DNA from: Orientallactaga sibirica
Lineage: Eukaryota > Chordata > Mammalia > Rodentia > Dipodidae
Assembly (NCBI GenBank): GCA_036365145.1
Contig: JAEOAD010000018.1
Span: 13,374,501 to 13,438,500 of the forward strand
DNA: 64,000 nucleotides
Direction: 5' to 3'
The notes under the pieces are model-generated. The model was not told the origin of the DNA. It saw only the letters and a list, made by a program, of their open reading frames with translations, and did no database searches. A program made the translations under genes and the position numbers. Below, piece after piece: positions 21,481 through 34,187 of the stretch (position 1 is the first letter of the stretch; each line of letters begins with the position of its first letter).

Positions 21481-22524
21481 CTTAACAGGAGTATTCAGTA
21501 AATCACATACAGAAGGGTGCAGACAGACAGAATTACATAGTTTATGACCACTTTTGAATCTAACACATTTTGAGGAATGCAGTATTTCTCCCAAATGAAT
21601 AAATAGAAAAATAAAATAAATATCTAAAATTTCTGGGAAAGGGGGGGAAACCATGGCCAGATATAATGAAACACATAAATGTTGTTAACTTTGGAAGTTG
21701 CCTTCACTTAGAAGAGCAAACAATTTTTCATGGCAAGTATGTCAGAGTACATTATAATTAACAGCATAAACACAAAAATTAGTCTAGCTGATAAATCATT
21801 GCATTCTGAACATCCAATGCTATGTCTGACTTGGTGCTTAATTATTATTTATTAATTTTCCAAATGTATAGGATAGCTCTAAAGCCAAGCATAGAAAGGA
21901 CATATCTAAGACTGTCTCCTACACTGAAAATTCAACCAAAGAAGATGATTTTAATATAATCATTTTAATATGATATGAAAATGTTAATTTATTTAAAACA
22001 GTTATGGTCTGTTATCTACTTCCTATACATGTTTTATCTACTATTTATTGTATAAGTCAATCCATAACATAACAATTTAAAAGAAATTTGTTGTTATTCT
22101 TAAGTTTATGAGTAAGGGGGACTGCTCTGTTGATCTGGGGAGGTTTTGCAAATTTTGACATGGATTTTTAATGCTAAAAGTGCCACAGTATAATAGAAAT
22201 AACTAAGCCATGTGTCTCATCATGCAGAGGTTAGCCTGAGCTTCTATCTGTAGGGATAGCATGTGAAGTGCAAGAGGGGAAATACTTCTGTGCTATCCCT
22301 TTTCATCTTAGCTTACTACCATTCCACTGACCAAAGCAAATCACACAGACAAGCCGAAAGTCTGAGTGGGAGAATTCTAACAAGGGAATTCCTACAGAAA
22401 AGAATCAACAAATCAGGGCCATTATGTAGTCAAACCACCATGAATACCTATCAGTTTCACTATTATTCAGCTGAAAAGTACATCTATAGAGTTCTTATGC
22501 AATGCTAAACTGTTGGTCATATTT
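21481..22524. other. Intergenic sequence, no feature seen
   Basis: About 1 kb of AT-rich sequence with no recognised element. Confidence 0.5.
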
Positions 22525-22536
22525 AATAGTTTATTT

Positions 22537-22729
22537 TTTAATATTTCATTTATTCATTTGAGAGAGAGAGAGGAAGAGAGAGAGAGAGAATAGGTACATT
22601 AGGGCCTCTAGCCACTGCAAACGAACACCATATGCATGTGCCACCTTTACATGGGTACTGAGGAATCGAACTGGAATCCTTAGGCTTTGCAGGCAAGTGC
22701 CTTATCCACTGAACTCTCTCTCCAGCCCC
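22537..22729 (-). repeat. tRNA-derived SINE with perfect 12-bp target-site duplication
   Basis: Reverse orientation: A/T tail and (GA)n first, ending 'ctctctctccagcccc'. The 12-mer aatagtttattt precedes (22525-22536) and follows (22730-22741) it exactly. Confidence 0.93.
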
Positions 22730-22741
22730 AATAGTTTATTT

Positions 22742-25310
22742 ATTTGATTATTTAGTACTCAAATATGCTAAAATATGCATAAAATGCATTTCCAAGTGTC
22801 ATCAAAGACATCTTGTTTGCAATGTATTTCCGTAGAAAAGTATAAAATTAGAGTATTATGACAAACATCATGTATTTTGAGACAATAACTCAAAATGAAA
22901 GCTTTTTTTTACTTTATAACAAAGATAAAATAATCCAATATACTACTAGGATTACAAAACACCTATTTGATTATAAATTATCAATGTGTAACAAAATACA
23001 TTACATAATTTAATAGAATTGAAACATTTACAATAATAAAGCATAACAAATACCTTAAGTAACTATAAGGAGCATTTGTAATGCCTTTAAAAAGATAAGG
23101 TTTTAATTATATTTCCTCTATTTCTTCACTATAATGAATTTCACTGATCAGAGATAGGAAAACCACTCATCACAATTGTATCATAGCATTTTAATCTGTG
23201 TAGATGCATCAGATTATAACCCTATGCAAATATGCACAATTAAAATTATATAAGAGACAATTTTGATTACTAGTTATTTAGGACATGGACCGCAGTCCCC
23301 TTCCTGAAAATTTCTGATCAGCCATAGATTTATATTACACTAAACTCTATGCAAATATCTGAGAGTCCTAAGTTTTGTGAACAAAAGATTTTCAGTATCT
23401 TTTTGTTTCTTGAGAAAATTGATCTAATGGACAGTATCACTTCATATTTATATGTCTAATGCATTTACTATCAATTCTGACATTGAACAGTTAAGATATA
23501 TAAAACAGATGATAATTTTGTTTCTTAATGCATTTCCAAATGTCATCAAAGACATTTCTGTAAGTAAAAAGATAAAATTTCAAAATAAATCATAATTCAG
23601 GAATAAGAAATACAATGATGAAACAGTTAATTTCTTAGATTGTAATACCTACCTACTTTTATCTGAAGGCTATCCTTAATGTACATTAGAATGGACATAA
23701 AAATGGATCCAATTTTTCCACTTATCTCAGGATGGTATCTCAAGATGTCATTCTTTATATTCTTTATGTGGTTTAGCCATAGAGTACATTTTAAATATTA
23801 TGGGCTCATTCTGTTATCCTCTTCATAGTAAATAGTTGGGCATAATTTTTTTATTAGGAAGAGTCAGACCCAAAACTACCAAGAAAGCCAATGCATAAAT
23901 TAGGGTAAGCCTGTTTTCTATTTTCCAAAATAAAATCCACCTTTGAGCTTGCCACTTAAATTTAATACCAGTTACCATCTTCTTTCTTTTGTATCCAGGC
24001 TTGATAATAGGACCTGTACATCACTACTGTTTTTGTGCCCATTTGAAATTACTCCTGTGGCCTAGTTCATTATTATCACTTTTATTTTCAACCTTTTAAT
24101 AAAAATCTCAATGTTTTAGAGGCTCAATGATGGTAATTTGATCCAATTTAATCTAATTGTATGGTTCAGTATCAAAGGCAAATAAAAATGTTATGTATAG
24201 AACCTAGACTATTGCAGTTTAGAAGGCATACAGATAAACTAGGTTAATCCCCTAATTTTACAGATAAGGCAATTGGGGTCCTAAGAGAATAATCAATTTT
24301 TGTAGGTCACACGATTTGTAAGAAACACACTCAAACTAGATTTCAATTTCTTGATTCCCAGTTTTGACTTTTAGGTATAATAAGAGATATCAGATAATAC
24401 CCTTATAGCCATTATTAATTCACTTATTTTAGCCTTAAAAATGAGTACTTTTGTTATTATACCTGCATCAGAAAATAATAAATTGGCTCAGATAAGTCCA
24501 ATAAGTTGTCTAGTATCACCCAGTTAGTAGAGAAATTAGAATTTGAATCTCTGTCCTTCTGGATTTAACTATATGGTAAAGTTACCTAGAAAGGAATTGA
24601 GGAATTTAGACTTTTAGGGAGGGGCTGCTGATGATACCACTATCTTTTCCTAAAGAGACATATAACAAATATTGCATACACAAAATTATGGTTGCCCACT
24701 AGTTAATTTTTCATCCAGCCCACCTGGGGTTTTTGCTTTCCTTCCATCTGATTCTCCATGCTGTCCTGTTCCCTTGAAGCATGTTCAATACTTCCAGTTG
24801 AATGATGGTTATTATTTTATGTGTTCTAAAAACATTTCATTTATACTTTTTCTTGTGAGTCTTCCATGTATTGTAATTATTTGTGAACATATTGTTCTTT
24901 ATACAACCTTGTAAATTGTGAAGTTGATGAGTGAGAGTTCACCATACCTAATGTTAAGCTTTGAAGCTGAAATGTCATGCATAGCGTCATGGTTTGAATT
25001 CTGGGTTGTGCCACTATTTTGAAGGTTATAGACACTATATAAGGTAGAGACTGGCTCGTAGAAGTAAGTCATTAAGGGTAAGACATTGATGGTTATACCT
25101 GTTCTCAGTTTTGGCCTGTTTTCTCTCCTTGCTGTCCACTACCATGAATGCCATCATGCGTTCTCTATGGCAGTGGACAGCAAACATTTAGAACAATGAA
25201 CTAAAATAATCCTTTCTTTCCTTCAGATGTTTCTACCAGATAGTCTGACACATTTGTGAGCAAAATAACCTATATACCTGCATTATGTAATCAATATGAA
25301 AGATAGTCTT
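22742..25310. other. Intergenic sequence with a faint local duplication
   Basis: About 2.6 kb of AT-rich, apparently unique DNA. The 29-mer at 22784-22812 (starting aatgcatttccaagtgtcat) recurs with one mismatch at 23527-23555. Otherwise I see no feature. Confidence 0.5.
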
Positions 25311-25535
25311 GGTCTGGAGAGATTGCTTAGTGGTTAAGGCACATGCCTGCAAAGGCTAACCACCTGAGTTTGATTCCCCAGTACCCAAGTAAAGCCAGAT
25401 GTACAAAGTGGTGCATGCATCTGGAGTTTGTTTGCAGCAGCTGGAGGCCCTTGTGCACCCATTTTCTTTGTCTACCTCTCTTCTCTCTATCTCTTTCTCT
25501 CTGCTTGCAAATAAATAGATAAAATATTTTTAAAG
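25311..25535 (+). repeat. tRNA-derived SINE
   Basis: 'ggtctggagagattgcttag', 'gtaaagccagatgtacaaag', a CT-rich stretch and 'caaataaatagataaa' mark the family. Confidence 0.85.
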
Positions 25536-26954
25536 ATATATTCTTGTTTAATTGAAAGGAAATAACAAATTAAGATTTAGATAAAATAAACATGGAAGAT
25601 ATTGAACTTCTTTTGCACTCATCCACTCCTAGTCTCAGTACCTTCTCCTAAACCCAAACTTATTTTTTATTCCTAATGTCAAGTTAGTGACTGTTATATA
25701 CAGTTCCACATTGCTGGGATGAACTTGAAATCTGGGCACAGTTTGTGGAAGAAAAGGTTTTATTTTAAGATTACAGATTTAGGGGAAAATTCCTTCAATA
25801 GTGGACAAAGCTACTTAGATTCATAGATTCAAGCAGAGACAAAAACTGCAGCAAACAAAACATGAGCACTAGCATGTACATACCAAAAGCAGCATCAGGG
25901 AACTGTGTTAAACTGGACTCCCAAGCTCAGATGTCTCTGAATACGTTTGAGCTGGAAATTGGACTCACCACAAAACACACCTTCAGACCTCAGGATCTGC
26001 CTCTAGTGATACCTCTTCCAGCCAGGTGGCTAGAGACCCAAGTTACAAGCTTTAATAAAATACCTGAGTCTATGAGGGACATACATTCAAGCTCCCACAT
26101 TCTAACCCTTGTCCCCAATAGACTCATGACCATCTCACATTGTAAATCGTATTCAGTCCAACTGAAAAGGTCCCATAGTCTCTACCAATTTTAAGATTGT
26201 TCCAAAGTCTCAAGTCTCATCTGAGATTCAAGACTGTCTTAACTGTGAGTCCTGTAAAATCAAAACAATTTACATACTTCCAACATATAATGACATAAAG
26301 TAAACATTTCCATTGCAAAAAAAGTACAACAAGAAGAGACAGGACCAATGTAAAATTAATAACCATCAGGTAAACATCAAACATCTGTAGTTCAAGTCCA
26401 ACATCCATAACCATTTATGATAGTCTATGGACTTTTAATTTCCACCTCTTCATGTGGGCTTAATAGCCAGGGAAACTTCTATCCCAAGCCAATAGTGCTC
26501 CATGATACCTCTTGTACAGTCCTGGTATAGCCAAAACATCTTTGGGTCTTCATTGAAAACCATGGTCCATCTTAAAATGGCCTCATCAGTTTCCATCCAA
26601 TAGAGAGAAATCACCCTGCTCCATATGCTGTTTCTCTTAGCAGTGGCTCATGGAACCATGTACACTTCATTACCCACTTCCATGCATTTTTCATGCTTCC
26701 AAAACCAATACCAGGTGTGCAGCCATACCACTATTGTTACTCTTTGGGGAAAACATGACTAGAGCAGGCTCCTTCTTTGAAGTCATCTCCTTTTAAAACA
26801 GTTTGCATTTCTACCATTCAGTCTTTCCTGGATGTACTCACATCAGGCATCTTTCCATTGTTTCAATGCAGAGCAATTAATTATGGTAACGTGTTTAACA
26901 ATATCAGCTTCAGAAATCTAAAACCTGTCTCTGTGGACTTGCTTGATTTTTTTT

Positions 26955-27001
26955 CTTTTTCTTTCTTTCTTTTCTTCCTTTCTTTTTTTTCTTTTTTCTT
27001 T

Positions 27002-27033
<32 letters not shown>

Positions 27034-27177
27034 TTTTTTTGAGGTAGGGTCTCACCGTAGTCCAGGCTGACCTGGAATTCACTCTGTATTCTCAGTGTGG
27101 CCTTGAACTCATGGTGCTCCTCCTACCTCTGCCTCCTGAGTGCTGGGATTAAAGGTATGTGCTACCATGCCCAGCTC
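26955..27177 (-). repeat. B1 SINE with a long polypyrimidine tail complement
   Basis: A T/C tract of roughly 85 bp (complement of an A/GAAA tail), then B1 body ending 'catgcccagc'. A target-site duplication (tgcttgatttttttt) flanks it (26940-26954 and 27178 onward). Confidence 0.9.
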
Positions 27178-27253
27178 TGCTTGATTTTTTTTTTTCAACT
27201 TTAAATCTTTCATCTTTTGGTTCTACATCTTCCACCAAGCACATTAGTCTATT

Positions 27254-27457
27254 CTTTTCTTTTCTTTTTTTCTTTTTATCTTTTTTCTTTTTTATTTTTA
27301 TTTTTATTTTTTTGGGTTTTCAAGGTAGGGTCTCACTCTGGCCCAGGCTGACCTGGAATTAACTATGTAGTCTCAGGGTGGCCTTGAACTCTTGGCAATC
27401 TTCCTCCCTCTGCCTCCCAAGTGCTGGGATTAAAGGCATGCACCACCTTACCCGGCT
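27254..27457 (-). repeat. B1 SINE with target-site duplication
   Basis: A second reverse B1 with a T/C-rich tail and an end at 'cttacccggc'. tagtctatt flanks it at 27245-27253 and 27458-27466. Confidence 0.9.
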
Positions 27458-28394
27458 AGTCTATTATTTTCAAATTCAACCTAGATCAAAATCTCTGGGC
27501 ATGGGCAGCAGGATGCAGCCAGCTTTTATGCCAGTTGCCCAGTTCCAACAAAGTTCTCTGTTGTCTTTCCTTCCCCTTTGAAAGTTCAAAGGCCAACACA
27601 ACTCTCTTAGCATTGTCAAACTCTCACCAAAAAGCCCATAGAACTTTGCTTACTGCTCCCTAAGGCTTCTTCTTTCCAAAGTACCAAGTCCATGCATAGT
27701 CTTCCAATATACAAGCTCCAAAAGACCAAAATACACATGGTTAGATTAATCTCATCAACACCCCACTCCTGGTATCAAACTTCTGCTGTAGACAGCTGGA
27801 ATGAACATCCAAACCAGATACAGTTTATGGGAGGCTGGGTTTATTTCAAGCTTATAGATCTATGGGGAAGTTCCATTTATGGCAGAAAAATCTGCTTAAT
27901 TCCATAGATCCAAGCAGAAAGAAAACTGCAGCAAACAAAATACCAGTACCAGCACACACACCAAAAACAATATCAGGAAACAGAAGCAAGAAGGAACCCT
28001 GAGCTCAGACCTCTTTGCATACCTTTTGGCTGGAAATCCAATCCACATCCAAGCACACTTTAGGGCTGGACTCCTGTATCTACCCTCAGTGACACTCCTC
28101 TAGCCAGGTGGACAGAGATCCGAGTTAGAAACTTTAATAAAACACCTGAGTCTATTGGGATCATACATTCAAACTAACACAGTGACAGAAGGAGGTAGCA
28201 TGACTATATATTACACAGTTATATTTTAATATTTTAAAGCAAACATTTAATATCACTTAGCCCTTCTGCATGTTGAAACTACAGATACAAACTAAGACAT
28301 AATGTCTACACTATTTTAATTGCTAAAATGCCTTAAAGAAGAAACATAAACAATTTACGGAACTAACAATTATTTTCCATGCTTTTTTCACATG

Positions 28395-28748
28395 TGTTTA
28401 TGTAGGGTATGTATGTATGCATGCATGTTAATATGTGTTTCGTTGAGTGTGTGTATGTGCATATGTGTGGAGGTCAGAGTCCATGTTGTATATCTTCCTC
28501 AATAGCTCTCCACCCTATTTCCTGAGACAGTCTTTCACTGAACCCAGAGCTTACCAATTTGGTAAGACTATTTACCCAGCTTGCTCTTGGAATCTGTCTA
28601 TCTTCACCTCCCAAAGGACTGGGATTATAGGCATGTAATATACTGTATGTACTGTAATGTTCAAAATTTACGTAGGTTCTAAGTATGTGAACTCACTTCC
28701 TCATGCTTGTGTAGCAAGCATTTTATGGACTGAGCCATCTTCACAGCC
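28395..28748 (-). repeat. B4-like composite SINE
   Basis: GT-rich start, 'ggaggtcagagtccatg', B1-like 'ctcccaaaggactgggatta' and ID-like end 'gtagcaagcattttatggac'. Same layout as 3404-3740. Confidence 0.7.
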
Positions 28749-28907
28749 CATTTTCCATGTTTTTGACAATAGTATTTGACTTTAGTTTCAACATATAGAA
28801 AATATGTTGATATGCAATACCAGGATTTTCTCGTAGAGAACAGAGAACAAATAAAAAAAACTCTCAACTAAAATCCAATGCATGTTACTGTACAAAAGGA
28901 TTATTTA

Positions 28908-29167
28908 TCTTTTTTTAAAAGTTTTTTTAAAAATTTTATTATTTATTTATTTGAGAGAGAGAGATACAGAAACAGGCAGGGAGGGAGAGAGAGAGAGAGA
29001 GAGAGAGAATGGGTGCACCAGGGCCTCCAGCCACTGCAAACGAACTCCAGATGCATGCACCCCCTTGTGCATCTGGCTTACGTGGGTCCTGGAGAATCAA
29101 GCCTCGAACCGGGGTCCTTAGGCTTCATAGGCAAGCGTTTAACTGCTAAGCCATCTCTCCAGCCCCC
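28908..29167 (-). repeat. tRNA-derived SINE with perfect 14-bp target-site duplication
   Basis: Reverse copy with (GA)n and low divergence. aaaaggattattta flanks it exactly at 28894-28907 and 29168-29181. It is one of the youngest-looking SINEs in the window. Confidence 0.95.
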
Positions 29168-29181
29168 AAAAGGATTATTTA

Positions 29182-30191
29182 AACCATGAACTCTATTAAT
29201 AGCCAATCTTGATATCCACATGGAGAGAAGGTGTGAAGTGAAATTGGAAAAGAATAAAACAATTCAATTTTATCATGATTTACCCTGTAAATAAATAGAT
29301 GTGAATGAAAATGTGATATTGGTAAAGCTTTCATGATTTTAACTTGGTCAAATTATGTAATATTTAAACATTTAAGTTATCATAAATTAAAGTATGGCCA
29401 TCACTTGGGCAACAGTAGAAGGGAAAGAACAATCTAATATTATTGTATTATAGGCTTTTGAATTCAATAGGCAACATCACCTGATTTCATTCTTACATGC
29501 CACATAATTAAGCTCTAACCATAAAACTCGAAGGAGAACGAAATCTAAATGTAAAACAGTTAAGTATTTTAATTACCATTCATCTCTCTTTTTTTCAACA
29601 TCCCCAGGAAAGAGAACAGTTGCAAAAGACGAGGTGTGAGCAAAGTGACAGTCTGAGGGCTGGGTGAAGAGTGTTTGAAGTAATGCTAGAACCATCCCCT
29701 CCACTAGCCTTGTCTCCATTCCATGTAGCCAGATGTTTATATTCCAACCCTTGAAAGAAATTTACTCTGTGAAAGAATTAGAAAGTTATAGATTTGAGGA
29801 CATCCAGAAATAGAAGGTGGGGCTAATGTGCACTGAATACAGTTTCCAAAGTAAAAGGTCACTAAATCTCCACCTTGTTTCTAGAAAATATGTAACTAGA
29901 TTTATACCCTTCTACAGGAAGCTGGCTTTATATTTGATAACATTTAGTAAAGCCAACCAGTCATCAAAACTCACTCATTTCACAGTTTCCCATAAACATT
30001 TAAGGACTTCAACTATACATATGCACTGACATTTGCAGAAAACATCCAACTTAAAAACAAACAGAGACCAAAACAGATAAAAAAGAATTCAGAGAAATGC
30101 AGAAATATTACAGGGAATAGAATGCTTTCAATAATAATTAACATCCTCAAAGAGAAAATAGAAGATACTGGATCATTAAAATAAGAACTAT
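29182..30191. other. Intergenic sequence sharing a diverged segment with 34620-34755
   Basis: 29451-29585 (starting 'cttttgaattcaataggcaa') aligns with 34620-34755 in the same orientation at about three-quarters identity. The rest is featureless. Confidence 0.6.
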
Positions 30192-30353
30192 GGCTGGGTG
30201 TGGTGGTACACACCTTTGATCCTGGGAGACAGAGGTAGGATGATCACTGTGAGTTCAAGGCTAGCCTGAGACTATAGAATGAATGCCAGATCAGCCTGTG
30301 CTAGAGTAAGGCCCTACCTGGAAAAACAACCAACCAACCAACCAACCAACCAA
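30192..30353 (+). repeat. B1 SINE with (CCAA)n tail
   Basis: 'ggctgggtgtggtggtacac' head, a small internal deletion before 'gggagacagagg', and a tail expanded into about six CCAA units. Confidence 0.88.
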
Positions 30354-30520
30354 AATAACCAATAACTGCTTTGAATGAAGATGCTACAGCAGCACAGAAC
30401 AATGAGAAATCAAAAGTATGGAAATAAAAATATGTCCGATGAAATTAAAATTCAAAAGAAGCATACAAAGAAAAAGATGAGGGAATGCTTTAATGTAGCA
30501 TTTTTTTAAAAGGAGATGGA

Positions 30521-30735
30521 GGGCTGGAGAGATGGATCAGTGGTTAAGGTGCTTGTCTGCAAAGCCTAATCATGTGGGATTGATTCCCCAGTACTCTCAT
30601 AATGCCAGATGCACAAAGTGGTGCATGAACCTGGAGTTTGCAGCAGTTAGAGGCCCTGGGATGCCCATTTCTCTTCTGTCTCTCTTCTCTATCTCTCTCT
30701 GATGCAAATAAATAAATACTTTTTTAAAAAAAAAA
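30521..30735 (+). repeat. tRNA-derived SINE
   Basis: 'gggctggagagatggatcag', 'agaggccctgggatgccc' and the 'gcaaataaataaatac' tail. Confidence 0.87.
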
Positions 30736-31048
30736 TGGATATGGAAACTGATCATAGATGATAAGAAAAGTTTAAGATCCATATAGGATCTAAGAATGTG
30801 ACTCCATGAATTGTAGAAAAATAATAAATGAACTGCAATAAGGATGTTAACACAAACAGTAAATGTTCCCAGCAATGAAGAACTGTTTCTCCAAGTTAGA
30901 TAGCTTGATCCTAGGACATATGATACTGAAATTTCTGTATCCTAGAAATTATAATAAGAATCTAGACACTTTTCAGAGACAAACAATAAACACTGTGTAA
31001 TGAATAGGGGGTCAATGTGTTTTTCAGAAAATGACAATGGAATAATAT

Positions 31049-31401
31049 TGTGGTAGTTTGAATAGATGGCCCCTAATATATTCAGTGTTTTATCAGTTTG
31101 TAGTTTGCATCTGCAGCCACCTTGCTGGAGGCAGTGTCTCTGGGTGGATCTTAAGGTGTGGTGGTGGGTTTAGGATTTCAGTCTAATGATATGCAAAGTG
31201 TGCCTAGTTGGAGTTCCTGACATGTGCTGTGCTGTGTGGCTTTTGGTTTTGCTCTCTGTGTTTGATCCTGTGAAAGCAGGCCAGTTTCTTTTGCTATTAT
31301 GGAACTTCCTCTGAACCTGTAAGCTTCAATAAACATCCCTTCCTTCATAACTGTGCCTGGTCTGGAAGTTCATCTCAGTGAATCTGAAGCTGTCTGCTAC
31401 A
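31049..31401 (+). mobile_element. Solo MaLR-type LTR (family B) with perfect 5-bp duplication
   Basis: TGTGGTAGTTTGAATAGATG to CTGTCTGCTACA. It is homologous along its length to the 390-bp LTRs at 44339 and 45936. aatat flanks it exactly (31044-31048 and 31402-31406). A solo LTR arises by recombination between two LTRs. Confidence 0.93.
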
Positions 31402-31569
31402 AATATCATCAGAATAACTGAAAATAATTGTTAACTTAGAATTCTAAAGTGTATCAAACCATGAGTTAATTGTGTGAACAGATTTTTAATCTTGTAATAT
31501 CATAAAATATTTGACCACCAATATATCCTTTTCAGGATAAGACTGGAGGATATACTTCCTTTTAACAAA

Positions 31570-31690
31570 GTACAGGAGTCTCGCCAGTGGTACATATCTA
31601 TAATTCCAATGGTCAGGAGGCTGAGGCAGGAGGATCACAAGTTCAAGACCATCCTGAGCTACAGAGTGAGACATTATCTCAAAAGCAGAG
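31570..31690 (+). repeat. Old B1/7SL-derived SINE
   Basis: 'gccagtggtacatatctata', 'ggaggctgaggcaggaggat' and 'cctgagctacagagtgagac' mark an ancient monomeric 7SL SINE, more diverged than the other B1 copies. Confidence 0.7.
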
Positions 31691-32299
31691 GGTATAAGTG
31701 ATCTAGGGAATGAGGATCCACTATGAGAGAAATGACAAAGAATTCCTAAGTTAAGGAAAGACATAGATGAGAGCTGACATCAGACCCAGAAAGCAATTCC
31801 AGACATAGTATGGTGGAGGGATCTAGAATTTCCTAGGACAAAATGGAGCAGAAATTATATAACCTGTGGGAAACTGAAAACTAGAAAATTATTGGAGCAG
31901 GCAAGAATAAATTGGCAATAGGCAAAACCAAATAACCCCCCCCAAAAAAAACCAGAAATATTCCAATGGCTATGATTTAAAATTTTTCTTTTCTTCTCCA
32001 GGGCCAATGGTATTGACTGGCATAAAACAGTATCAGTGAGTGCTTGCTAAACAGATAACTAGTGAACATTGATAATAAACTACTTTAAACCTTACTCCAT
32101 AAACACCAATGCAATCACTTGAACATACATAGACTCTGTAAATGTTTATTAAATTGTACAAATGTAAATGGCTTATCTTCCCATATATAACTTATCAGAT
32201 TAATAAGACTTATTAGTTCTGAAGGATGGAAGTTAAATTACAATTTGTTTAATAAAAGAAGGTAATTTATTAAAATCTTTAAAAAATTCAATTGGTAGC
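31691..32299. other. Intergenic sequence, no feature seen
   Basis: About 600 bases, AT-rich, no recognised element. Confidence 0.5.
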
Positions 32300-34187
32300 T
32301 GTGGTAGTTTGAGTTAGGTGTCCCCCATAAACTTAGGTGTTCTGAATGCTAGATACCCAGCTGATGGAGATTTGGAAATTAATGCCTCCTGGAGGCAGAG
32401 TATTGTTGGGGACGGGCTTATGGGTGTTAGAGCCAGCTCCTCCTTTCCAGTGTTTGGCACACTCTGCTGTTGCTATGGTCTACCTTATGTTGGCCAGGAA
32501 GTGATGTCCACCCTCTGCTCATCCCATTGTTTTCCCTACCATCATGGGGCTTCCCCCTTGAGCCTGTAAGCCAAAATAAACCTCTTTTTTTTCCCACAAG
32601 CTCCTTTTGGTCAGGTGATTTGCACCAGTAATGCAAACCTGACTGCAATAGTAAAGTGGTACTGAAGAGTGGGGTCATTTGTTGCTAGACACCTGACTGT
32701 GTGACTTTGGCCTTTTGGAGCTGATTTTCAAGAGGAATATGGAAGGATTTGAAACCTTGGTTTAAGAGATGCCTTGCAGTGCTGTAAGTACAGCTTGATG
32801 GACTATTCTGGTCAGAGCTGAAAGACCTGAATGCAGTAAGAACTATGGACTGTGAGGTTTGGCTTATGAGGGTGAGAAAAAGCTTTACTTGGACTGGGCT
32901 AGCAGTTTGTGTGAGAAGCTTGAGGTTATACCCATGTCCTGAGAAGTTGTGCAGGGTTGCTTTGCATAGAAATGAACTGGTGTGAGCAGAGGGATATGAC
33001 ACAGAAAAAATGAAATCTTTGGGCCTAAACTGTTGCCTGTTAATCTGCAAATTGTTTGAGAGATTACAACGATTGAGATTGGGCCAGCTGACCTGCACTG
33101 GAGCAACAGGAAGAATGTAGACTTTTTGAAGGGGCCTGAGTACTCATGGAGCATCCTGTTCTTCAAAGTCTGCTTTTATTCTCCCCTGGATTAACAGGCA
33201 CTCAACCTGGCACTCAACCTGGTATTGTGAAGTATAAGAAATGTGAGTTTGCAACACAGTCTTGTGTTTTGGAAACGGCCATGGGCAGTGTGAAGCAGGT
33301 TTGCTGGATGCCTACATGGAGACCCCCATGGAGCCACAAAGATGGACCGTGGGTTGCTGTGGAGACCCAGTGGAGATGCCAGGACCACAAGATGGCTGCC
33401 AAGGAGAGCTGCCGGCCCCGCATGAAGTTTTCCAGGACTGTGAGTAGCCAGCTTAAGGGGCAGATTTGGAATTCCAGAGACTTGTTGCTGGTTAGAATTG
33501 TCAGACTTGGAGATTTGTCACTGACTAGAGTTGTTTGACTTGAAGCTACAGAGTTTGATGTTTGCCCTGGTTGTTTGAAATCTTGTATTGGTTGAATATT
33601 TCTTTGCTATGCCCCATGCCATCTTTTGCAGTGTGAATGTTTATTCTGTCCCATTATGGCTTTGGGGGGGATTTTTTGTTGTTGTTGTTATTATGGTTCA
33701 GTTAAAAGATCTTGGACTGTGGAGATGTGTGAACATCATTGGAATTGATAAAAACTATGGGGACTTCTAAAGTTGCATGAATGCATTGCATTTTACATCA
33801 TGGATGGTTATCAGTTTATGGGGCCAGAGGTGGAGTGAGGTAGTTTGAGTCAGGTGTCCCCCATAAACTTAGGTGTTCTGCATGCTAGGTTCCCAGCTGA
33901 TGGAGATTTGAGAATTAATGCCTCCTGAAAGCAGAGTATTGTTGGGGGTGGGCTTATGGGTGTGATAGCCAACTCCCCCTTGCCAGTGTTTGGCATACTC
34001 TCCTGTTGCTATGGTCCACTTTATATTGGCCAAGAAGTGATTTGCACCCTCTGCTCATCCCATCATTTTCCCTGTCATCATGGAGCTTCCCCCTCCAGCC
34101 TGTAAGCCAAAATAAACCTCTTTTTTTTACCCACAAGTTGCTCTTGGTCAGGTGATTTCTACCAGCAATGCGAACCTGACTGCAACA
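32300..34187 (+). mobile_element. Two-LTR MaLR-type retrotransposon (family A)
   Basis: LTRs are 32300-32650 and 33836-34187, similar but clearly diverged. The flanking 5-mers are gtagc (32295-32299) and gtagt (34188-34192), a target duplication with one change. A leucine-tRNA-type primer binding site TGGTACTGAAGAGTGGGG (32657-32674) follows the 5' LTR after six bases. A purine-rich tract (about 33820-33835) precedes the 3' LTR. The internal 1.2 kb has no gene; its open frames are short and unrelated to gag or pol. It is a non-autonomous, mutated copy. Confidence 0.9.

Larger units (their letters stand above)
25692..28181 (-). mobile_element. Two-LTR MaLR-type retrotransposon with perfect 5-bp duplication
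   Basis: LTRs at 25692-26099 and 27784-28181 are reverse-complement members of MaLR family B. They share the 'ggtttattt' polyadenylation-side block, 'actgcagcaaacaaaa' and the 'ccaggtgg' block. gtgac flanks the element exactly (25687-25691 and 28182-28186). The internal region is homologous to those of the 43966 and 44339 elements ('agtaaacatttccattgc', 'gccagggaaacttc') and has no intact gene. Two B1 SINEs are inserted in it. The two LTRs differ visibly, so the insertion is not recent. It is non-autonomous and depended on an ERVL machinery in trans. Confidence 0.88.

Noticed and set aside
20946..21485. 179-codon plus-strand open frame
   Set aside because: It lies antisense in a dispersed L1 3' UTR repeat; homologous copies elsewhere in the window are broken in this frame.
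30328..30352. Short regular CCAA repeats considered as a possible structured array
   Set aside because: This is an expanded SINE tail (simple repeat); no spacer-repeat structure of a CRISPR array occurs anywhere in the window.
33146..33538. 130-codon plus-strand open frame in a MaLR internal region
   Set aside because: It is not maintained in the homologous region of the 36563-38420 or 54570-56214 elements and has no retroviral motif.
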